64,000 bases of DNA from G963676795 sp963677215 (GTDB taxonomy: Bacteria; Desulfobacterota; Desulfuromonadia; Desulfuromonadales; Geopsychrobacteraceae). The stretch spans positions 1,054,001 through 1,118,000 of the forward strand of contig OY781919.1 in the NCBI GenBank assembly GCA_963677215.1, written 5' to 3'. The translations under genes and the position numbers were made by a program. Shown one piece after another: positions 33,607 to 41,721 of this stretch. The notes under the pieces are model-generated. The model did no database searches and was not told where the DNA came from. It saw only the letters and a list, made by a program, of their open reading frames with translations. How positions within the stretch are numbered: the first letter of the stretch is position 1; each line of letters begins with the position of its first letter.

Positions 33607-33734
33607 GAGCGACAGAAAAAAAACTTTTAAATAACTGTTCGTTCCGATTGATAGGGGGTACTTTGGAGCTTGGTTGGTTTCGCACAAGCTCTTTAATCTA
33701 TCGTCATTAAAATCACATTACCCCGGAGGCTGTC

Positions 33735-34676
33735 ATGAATCTTGAAGTTGGTTTTTTTATCCCTTCTGTTCCACCGGAAATAGCCGTCCAGATGGCTTTG
33801 CAGGCCGAAAAAGATGGGTTTGACTTTATCACCTGTGATGACCATATGATGAACCCTTTCGCCCCCATGCAGGAAGGGAGTCCCGATTATGGCGCGCATG
33901 AAGCCTGGACCATGATGAGCTTTCTTGCGGGTGCGACATCCAGGATCAGTGTCAGCCATATGGTGCTGATTCCGACCTTTCGCGGTCCTGCGCTGCTGGC
34001 TAAAATGGGGGCGACCCTAGACCTCTTTTCGGGCGGCAGAATGGATCTGACCATCGGTGCAGGCTGGTACGAGAATGAATTTCACGCCTATAACTTTCCC
34101 TGGGAAAAACAACCGGAACGCCTTGAGAGAGAGCGGGAAGCGGTCCAGGTGATCCGCTCTTTATGGCGAGAAGAAAAAACAACTTTTCAGGGGAAATACT
34201 ATCAGGTCACAGAGGCCCAGGTTCTCCCCAAACCACAGCAGCTGCCGACTCCTCCGATCTGGATTGCCGGCGATTCACGGCGTTCGATCCAACTGGCCGC
34301 CGACCTGGGTGATGGCCTGCTCGTCCATGGTCACCAGCCCCATTCCATCGCCAAAATGCACTCGACCCTTAGCAGCATGCTCGGAGAGCGCAAAGCCCGT
34401 TTCGGTTTCGGTATGGCTGCTTTTGTTGTCCTGGCTGCAGACGAGGATGAAGCAACACGCAAGGTGGAGCGCCTGATCTCCCCGCAGGCTCGCAAGAGCT
34501 TTGCATCTGCCGGAATTCGCCATGAACTGAACAACCGTATTGCCGGAACACCGCAACAGTGCCTTGAACGGATCAGGGAATATCAGCAGGCCGGAGTGAA
34601 CCGGCTCATAACCATTTTTATCGACCCGGAGGATGCGAGAATCTTTGCCGAAAAAATCCTGCCCCATTGTCGATAA
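33735..34676 (+). CDS. Luciferase-like (LLM class) flavin-dependent oxidoreductase
   Basis: 313 residues, TIM-barrel of the bacterial luciferase/F420-dependent superfamily: VGFFIPS at the N-terminus, GATSRISVSHMVLIPTFR, GRMDLTIGAGWYENEFHAY and PPIWIAGDSRRSIQLAADLGDG are family blocks. The cofactor may be FMN or F420; nothing in the window makes F420. Good CGGAGG site. It lies behind the PhlG-like gene but after a terminator, so its link to the sulfatase region is by position only. Confidence 0.82.
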   Translation: MNLEVGFFIPSVPPEIAVQMALQAEKDGFDFITCDDHMMNPFAPMQEGSPDYGAHEAWTMMSFLAGATSRISVSHMVLIPTFRGPALLAKMGATLDLFSGGRMDLTIGAGWYENEFHAYNFPWEKQPERLEREREAVQVIRSLWREEKTTFQGKYYQVTEAQVLPKPQQLPTPPIWIAGDSRRSIQLAADLGDGLLVHGHQPHSIAKMHSTLSSMLGERKARFGFGMAAFVVLAADEDEATRKVERLISPQARKSFASAGIRHELNNRIAGTPQQCLERIREYQQAGVNRLITIFIDPEDARIFAEKILPHCR

Positions 34677-34701
34677 GCTGGATTTCCTGCCCCGCGCGTC
34701 G

Positions 34702-34741
34702 AAAGGCGCATTGCCGGTGGATCCACCGGCAATGCGCCTTT
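34702..34741. terminator. Perfect 40-base palindrome, bidirectional terminator
   Basis: Twenty-base arms pair exactly with no unpaired centre (GGATCC in the middle), starting AAAGGCGCA and ending TGCGCCTTT. It lies between the convergent LLM gene (+) and DUF6515-like gene (-), 16 bases from the latter's stop. Confidence 0.75.
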
Positions 34742-34756
34742 GATTGAAAGAATCCT

Positions 34757-35491
34757 TTACTGAACGCTGTAACCGCGCGCCTCGAGGCAGGCCTTCATCG
34801 CCCGGTTGTAGTCAGCCCTGCGGCTGGTATTTTCCTCAGCAGCAACCCCGCCGCCGGGCAGGGTCGGGTCAAAGCCGCTTTGCTGGCTGGCCCAGCTGTG
34901 ACATTCGTAGCGATCGGTCGCCTGTTTCTCCTCGCTCTGCCCCTGCTTCGGATAGATAAACAGGCGCCCCGGCTGGGTCGCCTCTTCAACGACCTCCTGC
35001 TGAGGCGGCGGTGCACTCACGACATAGACACTACGTTGCGGCGCCCAGGTGTAGTAGGTTCCCCCGGCGTAGTAGTAGGGGATCCCCCCCACCCAGATGG
35101 TTGTGTAATGAGCCGGCAGAAAGGTGACCGTCAGGCCTATTGGCGGCGCGATCACCTGAAACCCCAGCCCGGAAAGCAGATACCAGGCCCCGCCGTAAAA
35201 GTAATAATCGCGATCATGGTAGTGAACAACCCTGTGTCCGGGCGGCAGGGTCTTGTACTGCACCCCCTGCGGTGGATAATAGCGATTGTGCTGGTAACGA
35301 TCATCCAGCTTGTAGCCTTTGCGCAGATAGTAGCTGGAATCCTTGCGCTCCTGAGGTTCCGGCCGGCTATTCACCTTTGCCGCCCCCTTCATGGTCCATG
35401 GTTCGTTCTGGGCAAATCCGGACATGACAGGCGACAGCCAGGCGAGGACCAGTAGCAGGACAAACATTCTGAGTATTCCACATTTCTTCAT
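34757..35491 (-). CDS. Secreted DUF6515-like envelope protein
   Basis: 244 residues. Signal peptide at 1-28 (SPVMSGFA|Q). The middle (about 75-165) is Tyr-, Pro- and Gly-rich with repeated YY and YYYAGGTYYTW stretches (DUF6515-like). The C-terminal 75 residues (YPKQGQSEEKQATDRYECHSWA ... RAMKACLEARGYSV) match the next gene's protein closely, including a pair of Cys. Function unknown; probably periplasmic or surface-associated. Same strand as the glycine-zipper gene, 28 bases behind it. Confidence 0.7.
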   Translation of the reverse strand: MKKCGILRMFVLLLVLAWLSPVMSGFAQNEPWTMKGAAKVNSRPEPQERKDSSYYLRKGYKLDDRYQHNRYYPPQGVQYKTLPPGHRVVHYHDRDYYFYGGAWYLLSGLGFQVIAPPIGLTVTFLPAHYTTIWVGGIPYYYAGGTYYTWAPQRSVYVVSAPPPQQEVVEEATQPGRLFIYPKQGQSEEKQATDRYECHSWASQQSGFDPTLPGGGVAAEENTSRRADYNRAMKACLEARGYSVQ

Positions 35492-35519
35492 CTTTTTATC
35501 TCCCCGGCTCTAAAGGCCG

Positions 35520-36071
35520 TTACCTGACACTGTAACCACGTCCGCCCAGACAGGCCCTGAGTGCCCGTCGGTAGTCCTCGGCCCGACGCTCCAAATCGCC
35601 AGGGCCACGGTTGAGGTTCTGCTGGTAATAGGATTCAACCTGTTCCCTGTTGGCCGCATCGGCGGTCGCGCCTATGAATGCGCCGATCAGAGCCCCTACA
35701 ACCGCTTTGCCGAAGGAATCTCTGGGAGGACCACTGACCGCGCCGATCATCGCCCCGGCCACAGCGCCACCCGCGGTATATTGGCCATTTGATGGTTGAG
35801 GAACGACCCTGACCCGCTGATGAGGCGCCAGATAAGACATGCTTGGATCGAAGCCGCTCTGATCACTGGCCCAGAGGGAACATTCATAACGATCACGTTC
35901 CTGTTGTTCCAAACTTTGACCCTGCAGTGGATAGGAATACACCGTCAGCTGTTGTGAAATCGGCGGGTCGGCTTCAACGACCTTGCGCTGTGAAGGAGCA
36001 CAAGCTCCCAGAAGAAGGGCACTGCAGAGCAGGGTGAACGCAAGCCTCGGGATCTTTGTTCTGCTGTTCAT
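35520..36071 (-). CDS. Glycine-zipper lipoprotein
   Basis: 183 residues. Lipobox LLLGAC with Cys24. Residues about 98-138 form a glycine zipper (GGAVAGAMIGAVSG ... VVGALIGAFIGATADAA), a membrane-interacting motif of outer-membrane lipoproteins. Flanking this are the YPLQGQSLEQQERDRYECSLWA block and the C-terminal RRALRACLGGRGYSV block shared with the downstream protein, so the two form a paralogous pair around different inserts. Probably one operon. Confidence 0.75.
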   Translation of the reverse strand: MNSRTKIPRLAFTLLCSALLLGACAPSQRKVVEADPPISQQLTVYSYPLQGQSLEQQERDRYECSLWASDQSGFDPSMSYLAPHQRVRVVPQPSNGQYTAGGAVAGAMIGAVSGPPRDSFGKAVVGALIGAFIGATADAANREQVESYYQQNLNRGPGDLERRAEDYRRALRACLGGRGYSVR

Positions 36072-36442
36072 GGTCTGCCTCTTTGTTTGTAAACTTGGTC
36101 ATTTCCGATCATTTATTCCTGAATCAGGGAGTAGGCGGAGAAAAAGTAGTGCAAGTGTTTCTAGTTGCTGATCCATTCACTGCTTCAGGTTAATTATACA
36201 TGATCCATATCACTTCAGGCCGAATGCAATTTTGTAACAAGTCTTCTCAAATTGATAAGAAAACCGGGCACAAATTCAGGCATCTCAAACCAGGCATTAT
36301 TTTCATTAAAACGCCGATCAAACCTTCCAATCCCTTGCCAGGGTGCTATAATCCGGGGCATTCATAAACAGGAGAAAATAACCTGTGGCGGGATCCAGCT
36401 TTCGGCAAGTCCCGGGTGATCAATTGACTAAGGAGAGGTTTT
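36072..36442 (+). promoter_or_regulatory. Promoter and leader of the YfaZ-like gene
   Basis: 371 bases. A perfect -10 TATAAT is at 36347-36352, with a weak -35 (TTCCAA at 36325, 16-base spacer). The roughly 85-base leader can fold: CAGG/CCTG around 36370-36386 and CGGGA/TCCCG around 36392-36415. It does not match a riboswitch I know. The left part (36072-36300) is AT-rich with nothing recognisable and should hold the promoter of the minus-strand lipoprotein pair. Confidence 0.5.
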
Positions 36443-37009
36443 ATGCGTGTAACTGTAGTTCTGTTTGCTCTGTTGACCCTGATAACAACATCGGCTTTTG
36501 CTGCGACATTCGATATCGGCTTCAATGACAATTCTTTTCAGCTCGGTGCTGAAGTTCCCCTGCGTAACGACAGCTACGGAAGTTCGACCGGCAATGCCCG
36601 TTTCCTGTTCAATGGCGACGAAGAGACCAAACTGGCCAGTATCGGCTTCGATTTCACCGGCCAGCCTGGCAATGTTCCGGGACTGAGTGTCGGCGTCGGG
36701 ACAAAACTCTATTACGGTGAGACCGATCCGGATGTCGACTTCATCAATATGGGAATCGGCCTGCGCGCCGACTACACCATTCCACAGCTTCAGGGGCTTG
36801 GGACTTCGGCAAAGCTGTATTATGCGCCACAGGTCTTTTCCGGGTACGATTCGGAGGGATTGCTGGAAGCCCAGCTCAACCTGACCTATGCCATCATTCC
36901 CAAGGTCAAGGTGTTCCTCGGCTATCAGAATATCCAGCTCGATCTTGATGGCGGAGGAGAATGGACCATCGATGAGGGGATCAGAATCGGCTTCATCGGC
37001 ACCTTTTAA
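36443..37009 (+). CDS. YfaZ-like outer-membrane protein
   Basis: 188 residues. Signal peptide at 1-20 (TTSAFA|A), then an eight-strand-like beta pattern ending in Phe (GIRIGFIGTF), consistent with a small outer-membrane barrel. FDIGFNDNSFQLGAE and the G-rich strand ends fit the YfaZ family, which has no known function. Strong AGGAGAGG site and a clean promoter ahead. Confidence 0.75.
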   Translation: MRVTVVLFALLTLITTSAFAATFDIGFNDNSFQLGAEVPLRNDSYGSSTGNARFLFNGDEETKLASIGFDFTGQPGNVPGLSVGVGTKLYYGETDPDVDFINMGIGLRADYTIPQLQGLGTSAKLYYAPQVFSGYDSEGLLEAQLNLTYAIIPKVKVFLGYQNIQLDLDGGGEWTIDEGIRIGFIGTF

Positions 37010-37103
37010 AGAGCCGGCCAAACCCGTCGTCGTACAGAATAACAGGCTCCGGATATTATCATCCGGGGCCTGTTTTATTTTAGTGTCCGGCAATTATCGG
37101 CGT

Positions 37104-37529
37104 TTAGAAGAGCAGGACAGGGCAGCGGACGTTGTGCAGGACATAGTTGGCGACCGAACCGAAAACCACATCACGTATTTCACCGCGCCCGGCCTTGCGG
37201 CCGATGATGAGCAGCTCAAAGCCTTGCTCATTGGCAATCTTGGGGATCAGCAACCGCGGCGCTCCGAACTCCAGCCTCTTTTCGATCTCAAACCCTGCCT
37301 GTTCAAGGCTTCCGGCCAGTTCATCAAGCCTTTTGCGGGCCGCCTTCTCAGCGTTTTCACGAACCATCTCGATCTGAAAATCGGGAATCATCCGGTAGGC
37401 CAACTGGTCATCGATGATATGCAGCAGAACCAACTTTCCGGGAAAGCGTTCCCGGTACCTGATGATATCCTCAACGGTTTTAAGTGTGGTCGGTGAGTCG
37501 TTCACCGGCACGAGAATTTTGGCATCCAT
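37104..37529 (-). CDS. Universal stress protein (UspA family)
   Basis: 141 residues, single Usp domain: start DAKILVPVNDSP, and the C-terminal GRKAGRGEIRDVVFGSVANYVL, close to the G-x2-G-x9-G(S/T) ATP-binding loop. Ends VRCPVLLF. Usp proteins are small cytoplasmic stress-response proteins that bind ATP or protein partners. Confidence 0.85.
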   Translation of the reverse strand: MDAKILVPVNDSPTTLKTVEDIIRYRERFPGKLVLLHIIDDQLAYRMIPDFQIEMVRENAEKAARKRLDELAGSLEQAGFEIEKRLEFGAPRLLIPKIANEQGFELLIIGRKAGRGEIRDVVFGSVANYVLHNVRCPVLLF

Positions 37530-37567
37530 GCTTAACTCCTCGCTGAAGACAGGATTGAAACAGCCCG

Positions 37568-38053
37568 TTAAAGCTGTTCAGCAACCGGGGTATAGACGCC
37601 CTGAAGGCTACATTCCTCGTCCTCAAACCTGAGGGTTCCGCTTCCATCTTCTTCGACAATCAGCCTGATTTCCGTTTCATCAGCAGAAGCAAGACAGCTG
37701 CCTGTCAGAAGAGCAGCCTCCTTTCCGTCAATGGTGTACCAGTTATCATCAGCCCTGGTGACAACGATCCGGTACTCATTTGCAGCGAGAGAACTTTTTC
37801 CGTAAAGCGTCTGCACATCGCAGCTGGTTTCGTTCTTGCTGAACCTGATCTTGCCAGAACTCCCCTGAATTGAAAGAAGTGCTTCGCTTGTTCCAACATC
37901 GACAAGGCAATATGAGGTCCGGATATAGTTATCCTGATCACTCATCTTGAACAGGTTCGCCCCCTGCTGAATAACCGTCATTTTGTACTCACCAGCAAAC
38001 ACAGGCGTAACCAACAGAATCACCAACAGAAATAGCCTCAGCAAAATTTTCAT
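37568..38053 (-). CDS. Secreted hypothetical protein
   Basis: 161 residues from the ATG at 38053, which has GGAGG seven bases upstream. Signal peptide at 1-20 (LLVTPVFA|G). The mature part is predicted beta-rich, with four Cys (YCLVD, SCDVQ, SCLAS, ECSLQ) that could form two disulfides. No family recognised. Between a Usp gene and an RNase Z-like gene on the same strand. Confidence 0.65.
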   Translation of the reverse strand: MKILLRLFLLVILLVTPVFAGEYKMTVIQQGANLFKMSDQDNYIRTSYCLVDVGTSEALLSIQGSSGKIRFSKNETSCDVQTLYGKSSLAANEYRIVVTRADDNWYTIDGKEAALLTGSCLASADETEIRLIVEEDGSGTLRFEDEECSLQGVYTPVAEQL

Positions 38054-38088
38054 GTCGTTTCCTCCATCCAAAAATTTGAACTCTATAT

Positions 38089-38838
38089 TTACATCTCTAT
38101 CCGTTCACCATCATTGATAATGGGAATTTCAATTTTATCAAGATTCTCAAGCATTTCAGGACCGGGGTGAGTCAGAACCAGGCGCTTGCATTTCAGGCGC
38201 TGGCGCTGCGCTATCAGGATCCGGTAATCCATGTGCGAGGGGAGAGGGGAGGAATAATTGAGACACTCGCAGATCATCAGGTCGGCTCCCCGGGCCAGGT
38301 CGACCAGACTATCGGTCCATTCACTGTCGCCACTGTAAGCGACGCTACGACAGCCGTAGTCCAGTCTTAAGCCGAAAACGTCAGGACTCTGGCCATGCTG
38401 AACCCTGACACAGCTGAGTTTGGCGCCGTCACCGAGCGGCAGTTTTTCCTGCGGATTGAGGACACTGTAGGAGACGTCAAAGGCGAGGGGCTCGTCAAAA
38501 GTCCCTGAGTAGAGAGCTTCGCCGAGCAGCTCAACCCTGTGCTGCAGACCCGCCGGACCGATGAGCCTGAGCGGCCGGGTTCTCCGGCTGACATATTTGG
38601 CCTCCAGCAGCAGATAAGGGATCCCGCCGAAGTGGTCTCCGTGCAGATGGCTGATAACCACGGTATCGATCTCAGCCGGATCCAGTCCGCAGCGACGCAG
38701 ACCGATCAGACTGGTGCTGCCGCAGTCAAATAGGATCCGCCTGTTGCCGAAACTCAGGTGGAAACAGCTGTAAAGCCGCCCCCCATGGCCGAAGGCATTG
38801 CCTGTGCCGACGGCGACCAGTGATATCTGTTCTGTCAT
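38089..38838 (-). CDS. Metallo-beta-lactamase-fold hydrolase, RNase Z-like
   Basis: 249 residues, cytoplasmic. Metal motif HLHGDHFGG near residues 64-72, the distal Asp in AYSGDSEWTDSL, and LTHPGPEM near the end. Overall layout is RNase Z/ElaC-like but shorter than true RNase Z (about 305) and lacking an obvious exosite arm, so it is more likely a member of the related phosphodiesterase/hydrolase group. Confidence 0.75.
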   Translation of the reverse strand: MTEQISLVAVGTGNAFGHGGRLYSCFHLSFGNRRILFDCGSTSLIGLRRCGLDPAEIDTVVISHLHGDHFGGIPYLLLEAKYVSRRTRPLRLIGPAGLQHRVELLGEALYSGTFDEPLAFDVSYSVLNPQEKLPLGDGAKLSCVRVQHGQSPDVFGLRLDYGCRSVAYSGDSEWTDSLVDLARGADLMICECLNYSSPLPSHMDYRILIAQRQRLKCKRLVLTHPGPEMLENLDKIEIPIINDGERIEM

Positions 38839-39113
38839 CTTTGTGGCTTTCCCTCTTTTTCCACCCGGTACAGTGGTGAAATTCTGCAGGTTCGGAAGCT
38901 TCGATACTGTTCTTTCACTGCGACTCCGATAAACCAGCTCAGCACGTCAAATAAACCTGCTAAACTGTAATCTGACCGGCCCACAAGAAGGATCAGGCCC
39001 AGGTCAATTCCTGTTGCTTTCGCAATTAGAACACATTAAATTATTTTTCTCACAGGCATATTTTACTCCAGAATGCCTCCCTCAGCCATCAACTGTTGAC
39101 AGCTGGAGCCAAA

Positions 39114-41207
39114 ATGCACGCGAAGACAAAAAACAAACGGCTGAAAAAAGAACTGAAGCTGAGGGACGTCTACGCGATAGCGACCGGCGCGACCTTGAGT
39201 GCCGGTTTTTTCCTGTTGCCGGGAATCGCAGCGACCAAGGCCGGACCGGCCCTGGTGCTTGCCTACCTGATAGCTGCAATCCCGATGATTCCTGCCATGT
39301 TCAGCGTCATAGAACTGGCAACCGCCATGCCCCGCGCCGGAGGGGTCTACTATTTTCTCGACCGGGCCCTGGGGCCTTTTTTCGGCACTATCGGCGGGAT
39401 CGGAACCTGGCTGGCCCTGATCCTCAAGGTCGCTTTCGCCCTGATCGGCATGGGTGCCTACATCTCCCTGTTTCTGCCCAGCCTGCCGATCGTTCCGGTC
39501 GCTCTGGTGATCGCGGTGCTGCTCGGTGTCATCAACATATTCGGTACGAAAAAGAGCGGGCGACTGCAGGTTTTCCTGGTCTTCGGCCTGCTGGCAATCC
39601 TGTTCATCTTCTTCCTCGAAGATATCCCTTACATCGATCTCTCCCATTTCAGCGGTTTTTTCGACAAGGGTTTTGATGCCATCATCGCAACCGCCGGTAT
39701 GGTCTATATCAGCTATGTCGGCGTCACCAAGGTCGCCAGTCTGTCGGAAGAGGTTGAAAATCCCGAGCGCAACATACCGCGGGGCATGATCCTGTCTCTG
39801 AGTACGGCGCTGATTATCTACCTGATCGGTACACTGATTCTTGTCGCTCTGGTTCCGCCAGAGGAGCTGGCCGGCAACCTGACCCCGGTGGCGACCGCCG
39901 CGCATTACGCCATGGGCCCCATCGGCGTCATCCTGCTCTCCGTGGCCGCCATGCTGGCCTTTATCTCGGTGGCCAATGCCGGGCTGATGAGTGCTTCTCG
40001 CTACCCCTTGGCGATGAGCCGGGATCACCTGATTCCGCCCCGCTTCCGCAAGCTCGGCAAGTTCGGCACCCCGGTTCATGGGATTCTGCTGACCCTCAGC
40101 GTGATTATCATTATTCTTGTGCTGCTCAACCCGATGCATATCGCCAAGCTGGCCAGCTCCTTTCAACTGCTGATGTTTTCACTGGTCTGCCTGGCAGTTA
40201 TCGTCATGCGCGAAAGCCGGATCGATTCCTATGATCCCGGCTATCGTTCCCCCTTCTACCCCTGGATGCAGATCGCCGGCATGCTGATGCCCTTCTACCT
40301 GATCTTCAAGATGGGCTGGCTGCCGACCCTCTTCACCATCGGCCTGATCGTGGCGGCGAGCCTCTGGTACTGGTACTACGCCCGCCACCGGACTCGACGC
40401 AACGGAGCGATCTATCACGTTTTTGCCCGCCTCGGTCAACTCAAGTACCACGATCTCGATACCGAGCTGCGCGGCATACTGCGCGAAAAGGGGCTGCGCC
40501 AGGAGGATCCCTTCGACGACATCGTGTCGCGCAGCATGGTGCTTGATCTCGATCAGGAGAACCCGTTTGAAAGTCTGGTCAGGCAGGTCGCCATGCTGCT
40601 GGCGGGTAAGATAGACATGTCAGCAGAGTCGATCAGTGAACAGATCATGGACGGCACCCGCATCGGTGCCACCCCCGTAACCCGCGGCGTCGCCCTGCCG
40701 CATTTCCGCTGCGGAACCATTGAACAGGCGGAAATGGTCCTGGTCAGAGCCAAGAAGGGCGTGACCATGACCCTCTACAATCCGCTCACCCACGAAGAGG
40801 AGGAAGAGGTCAAGGTCGGTGCGCTGTTCTTCCTGGTCAGCCCGGAGAGCGATCCGGCCCAGCACCTGCGTATTCTGGCCAGGATTGCCGAGCGGGTTGA
40901 CGAAGAGAGCTTCGCCGCCGACTGGACCCTGGCCGGCAGCGATCATCAGCTCAGGCAGTCACTGCTGCAGGACGATCATTTCCTCGCCCTTGCCATCAGT
41001 CAGGCAAACCGAACCAAGATCCTCATTGGCAAGCCACTGTTCGCCGCCGATATCCCCAAAGGCTGCCTGGTCGCCATGCTTCACCGCGACGGCCATTCCT
41101 TTGTTCCCGATGGAGGAACTGTCCTGCAGGAGGGTGATCACATTACAGTTATCGGTAATCAGGAGGGGCTGACCATTCTGAAGAAGCGCTACAGAAGTGC
41201 GCTTTGA
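39114..41207 (+). CDS. APC-family permease fused to EIIA-like and RCK_C-like domains
   Basis: 697 residues from the ATG at 39114 (GGAG site). Residues about 15-425 are an APC-superfamily permease with some 12 helices (DVYAIATGATLSAGFFLLPG is the first-helix signature). Then a cytoplasmic part: about 480-625 resembles a PTS EIIA type-2 domain, with its candidate phospho-His in RGVALPHFRCG, and the last 70 residues (FAADIPKGCLVAMLHRDG ... GDHITVIGNQEGL) look like a TrkA/RCK_C ligand-binding domain. The combination suggests transport gated by phosphorylation state or a small ligand. Substrate (amino acid or cation) unknown. Confidence 0.85.
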   Translation: MHAKTKNKRLKKELKLRDVYAIATGATLSAGFFLLPGIAATKAGPALVLAYLIAAIPMIPAMFSVIELATAMPRAGGVYYFLDRALGPFFGTIGGIGTWLALILKVAFALIGMGAYISLFLPSLPIVPVALVIAVLLGVINIFGTKKSGRLQVFLVFGLLAILFIFFLEDIPYIDLSHFSGFFDKGFDAIIATAGMVYISYVGVTKVASLSEEVENPERNIPRGMILSLSTALIIYLIGTLILVALVPPEELAGNLTPVATAAHYAMGPIGVILLSVAAMLAFISVANAGLMSASRYPLAMSRDHLIPPRFRKLGKFGTPVHGILLTLSVIIIILVLLNPMHIAKLASSFQLLMFSLVCLAVIVMRESRIDSYDPGYRSPFYPWMQIAGMLMPFYLIFKMGWLPTLFTIGLIVAASLWYWYYARHRTRRNGAIYHVFARLGQLKYHDLDTELRGILREKGLRQEDPFDDIVSRSMVLDLDQENPFESLVRQVAMLLAGKIDMSAESISEQIMDGTRIGATPVTRGVALPHFRCGTIEQAEMVLVRAKKGVTMTLYNPLTHEEEEEVKVGALFFLVSPESDPAQHLRILARIAERVDEESFAADWTLAGSDHQLRQSLLQDDHFLALAISQANRTKILIGKPLFAADIPKGCLVAMLHRDGHSFVPDGGTVLQEGDHITVIGNQEGLTILKKRYRSAL

Positions 41208-41721
41208 TCCTAATCAATCAAAACTTCGCGCAGCGAAGTTTTTTCGATTCTGCCCATTAGATGAGCTCGCTCATCGTGGGGCGCGAGGTCAGTTGCTGGC
41301 CGGAAACTACGCAGAAAGCACTACAAATTTTCGCCAGTTTTAAAAGGGCGTTTTTGCTTACTTTTGACGCCCAGGTCAAAAGCAAGGCGCAGTTTGGGGG
41401 CGCGACCCCAAGGTTTTTACTAATAATTACCTAAAATCAGAAGCAGAACCGGCGGGTCTCGTCCCGCCAGACGACGTCCTTTCCTTTTAGCGAAAAGGAA
41501 AGGACGCAAAGGAAACGCTAGCAGTCAAAGATCCTGTCGCCAACTGCCAGTTCCGCTCTGCGTAGCTATGCAACAGCTATACGCCTCGCGCTCAGACGAG
41601 CCGCTACGCGTCTCGAATTCGCGGAATCGCAAAGCCGGTCCCCGGCTTGATGAATCTTACATTAAAAGCGAAAGGCAGCCCGTTGCGGGCTGCCTTTTAT
41701 TTTTCGGACAATCGAAATGCT
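41208..41721. repeat. Hairpin-rich dispersed intergenic element, copy 1
   Basis: 514 bases without a gene. It begins with a terminator-like hairpin (AAAACTTCGC / GCGAAGTTTT, 41220-41242), then the palindromic unit at 41244-41285 (TTCTGCCC...GATGAGC/GCTCATC...GGGGCGCG) that also flanks the element at 51.5 kb, a 12-bp hairpin with one mismatch (41357-41386) and a perfect 14-bp hairpin CGTCCTTTCCTTTT / AAAAGGAAAGGACG (41475-41506). The order end-unit, hairpin, GC-rich block, hairpin is the same as at 51488-51868. No reading frame is convincing. Confidence 0.6.
41671..41703. terminator. Terminator between the intergenic element and cpoB
   Basis: 12-bp stem AAAGGCAGCCCG / CGGGCTGCCTTT, TTG loop. 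T-rich on the plus side (TTATTTTT) and moderately so on the minus side, so it can end both the permease and the Tol-Pal transcripts. Confidence 0.8.

Noticed and set aside
36370..36420. c-di-GMP or cGAMP riboswitch in the YfaZ leader
   Set aside because: The paired elements are there but none of the conserved GEMM bases can be aligned convincingly.
41628..41636. CGCAAAGCC, reminiscent of c-di-GMP (GEMM) riboswitch cores
   Set aside because: The other conserved segments (for example a GGGCAAACC block and the tetraloop/receptor) are missing, and it lies in a repeat element.
41560..41660. tRNA-like fragment in the intergenic element
   Set aside because: Short complementary stretches only; no T-loop GTTCGA consensus or cloverleaf can be formed.
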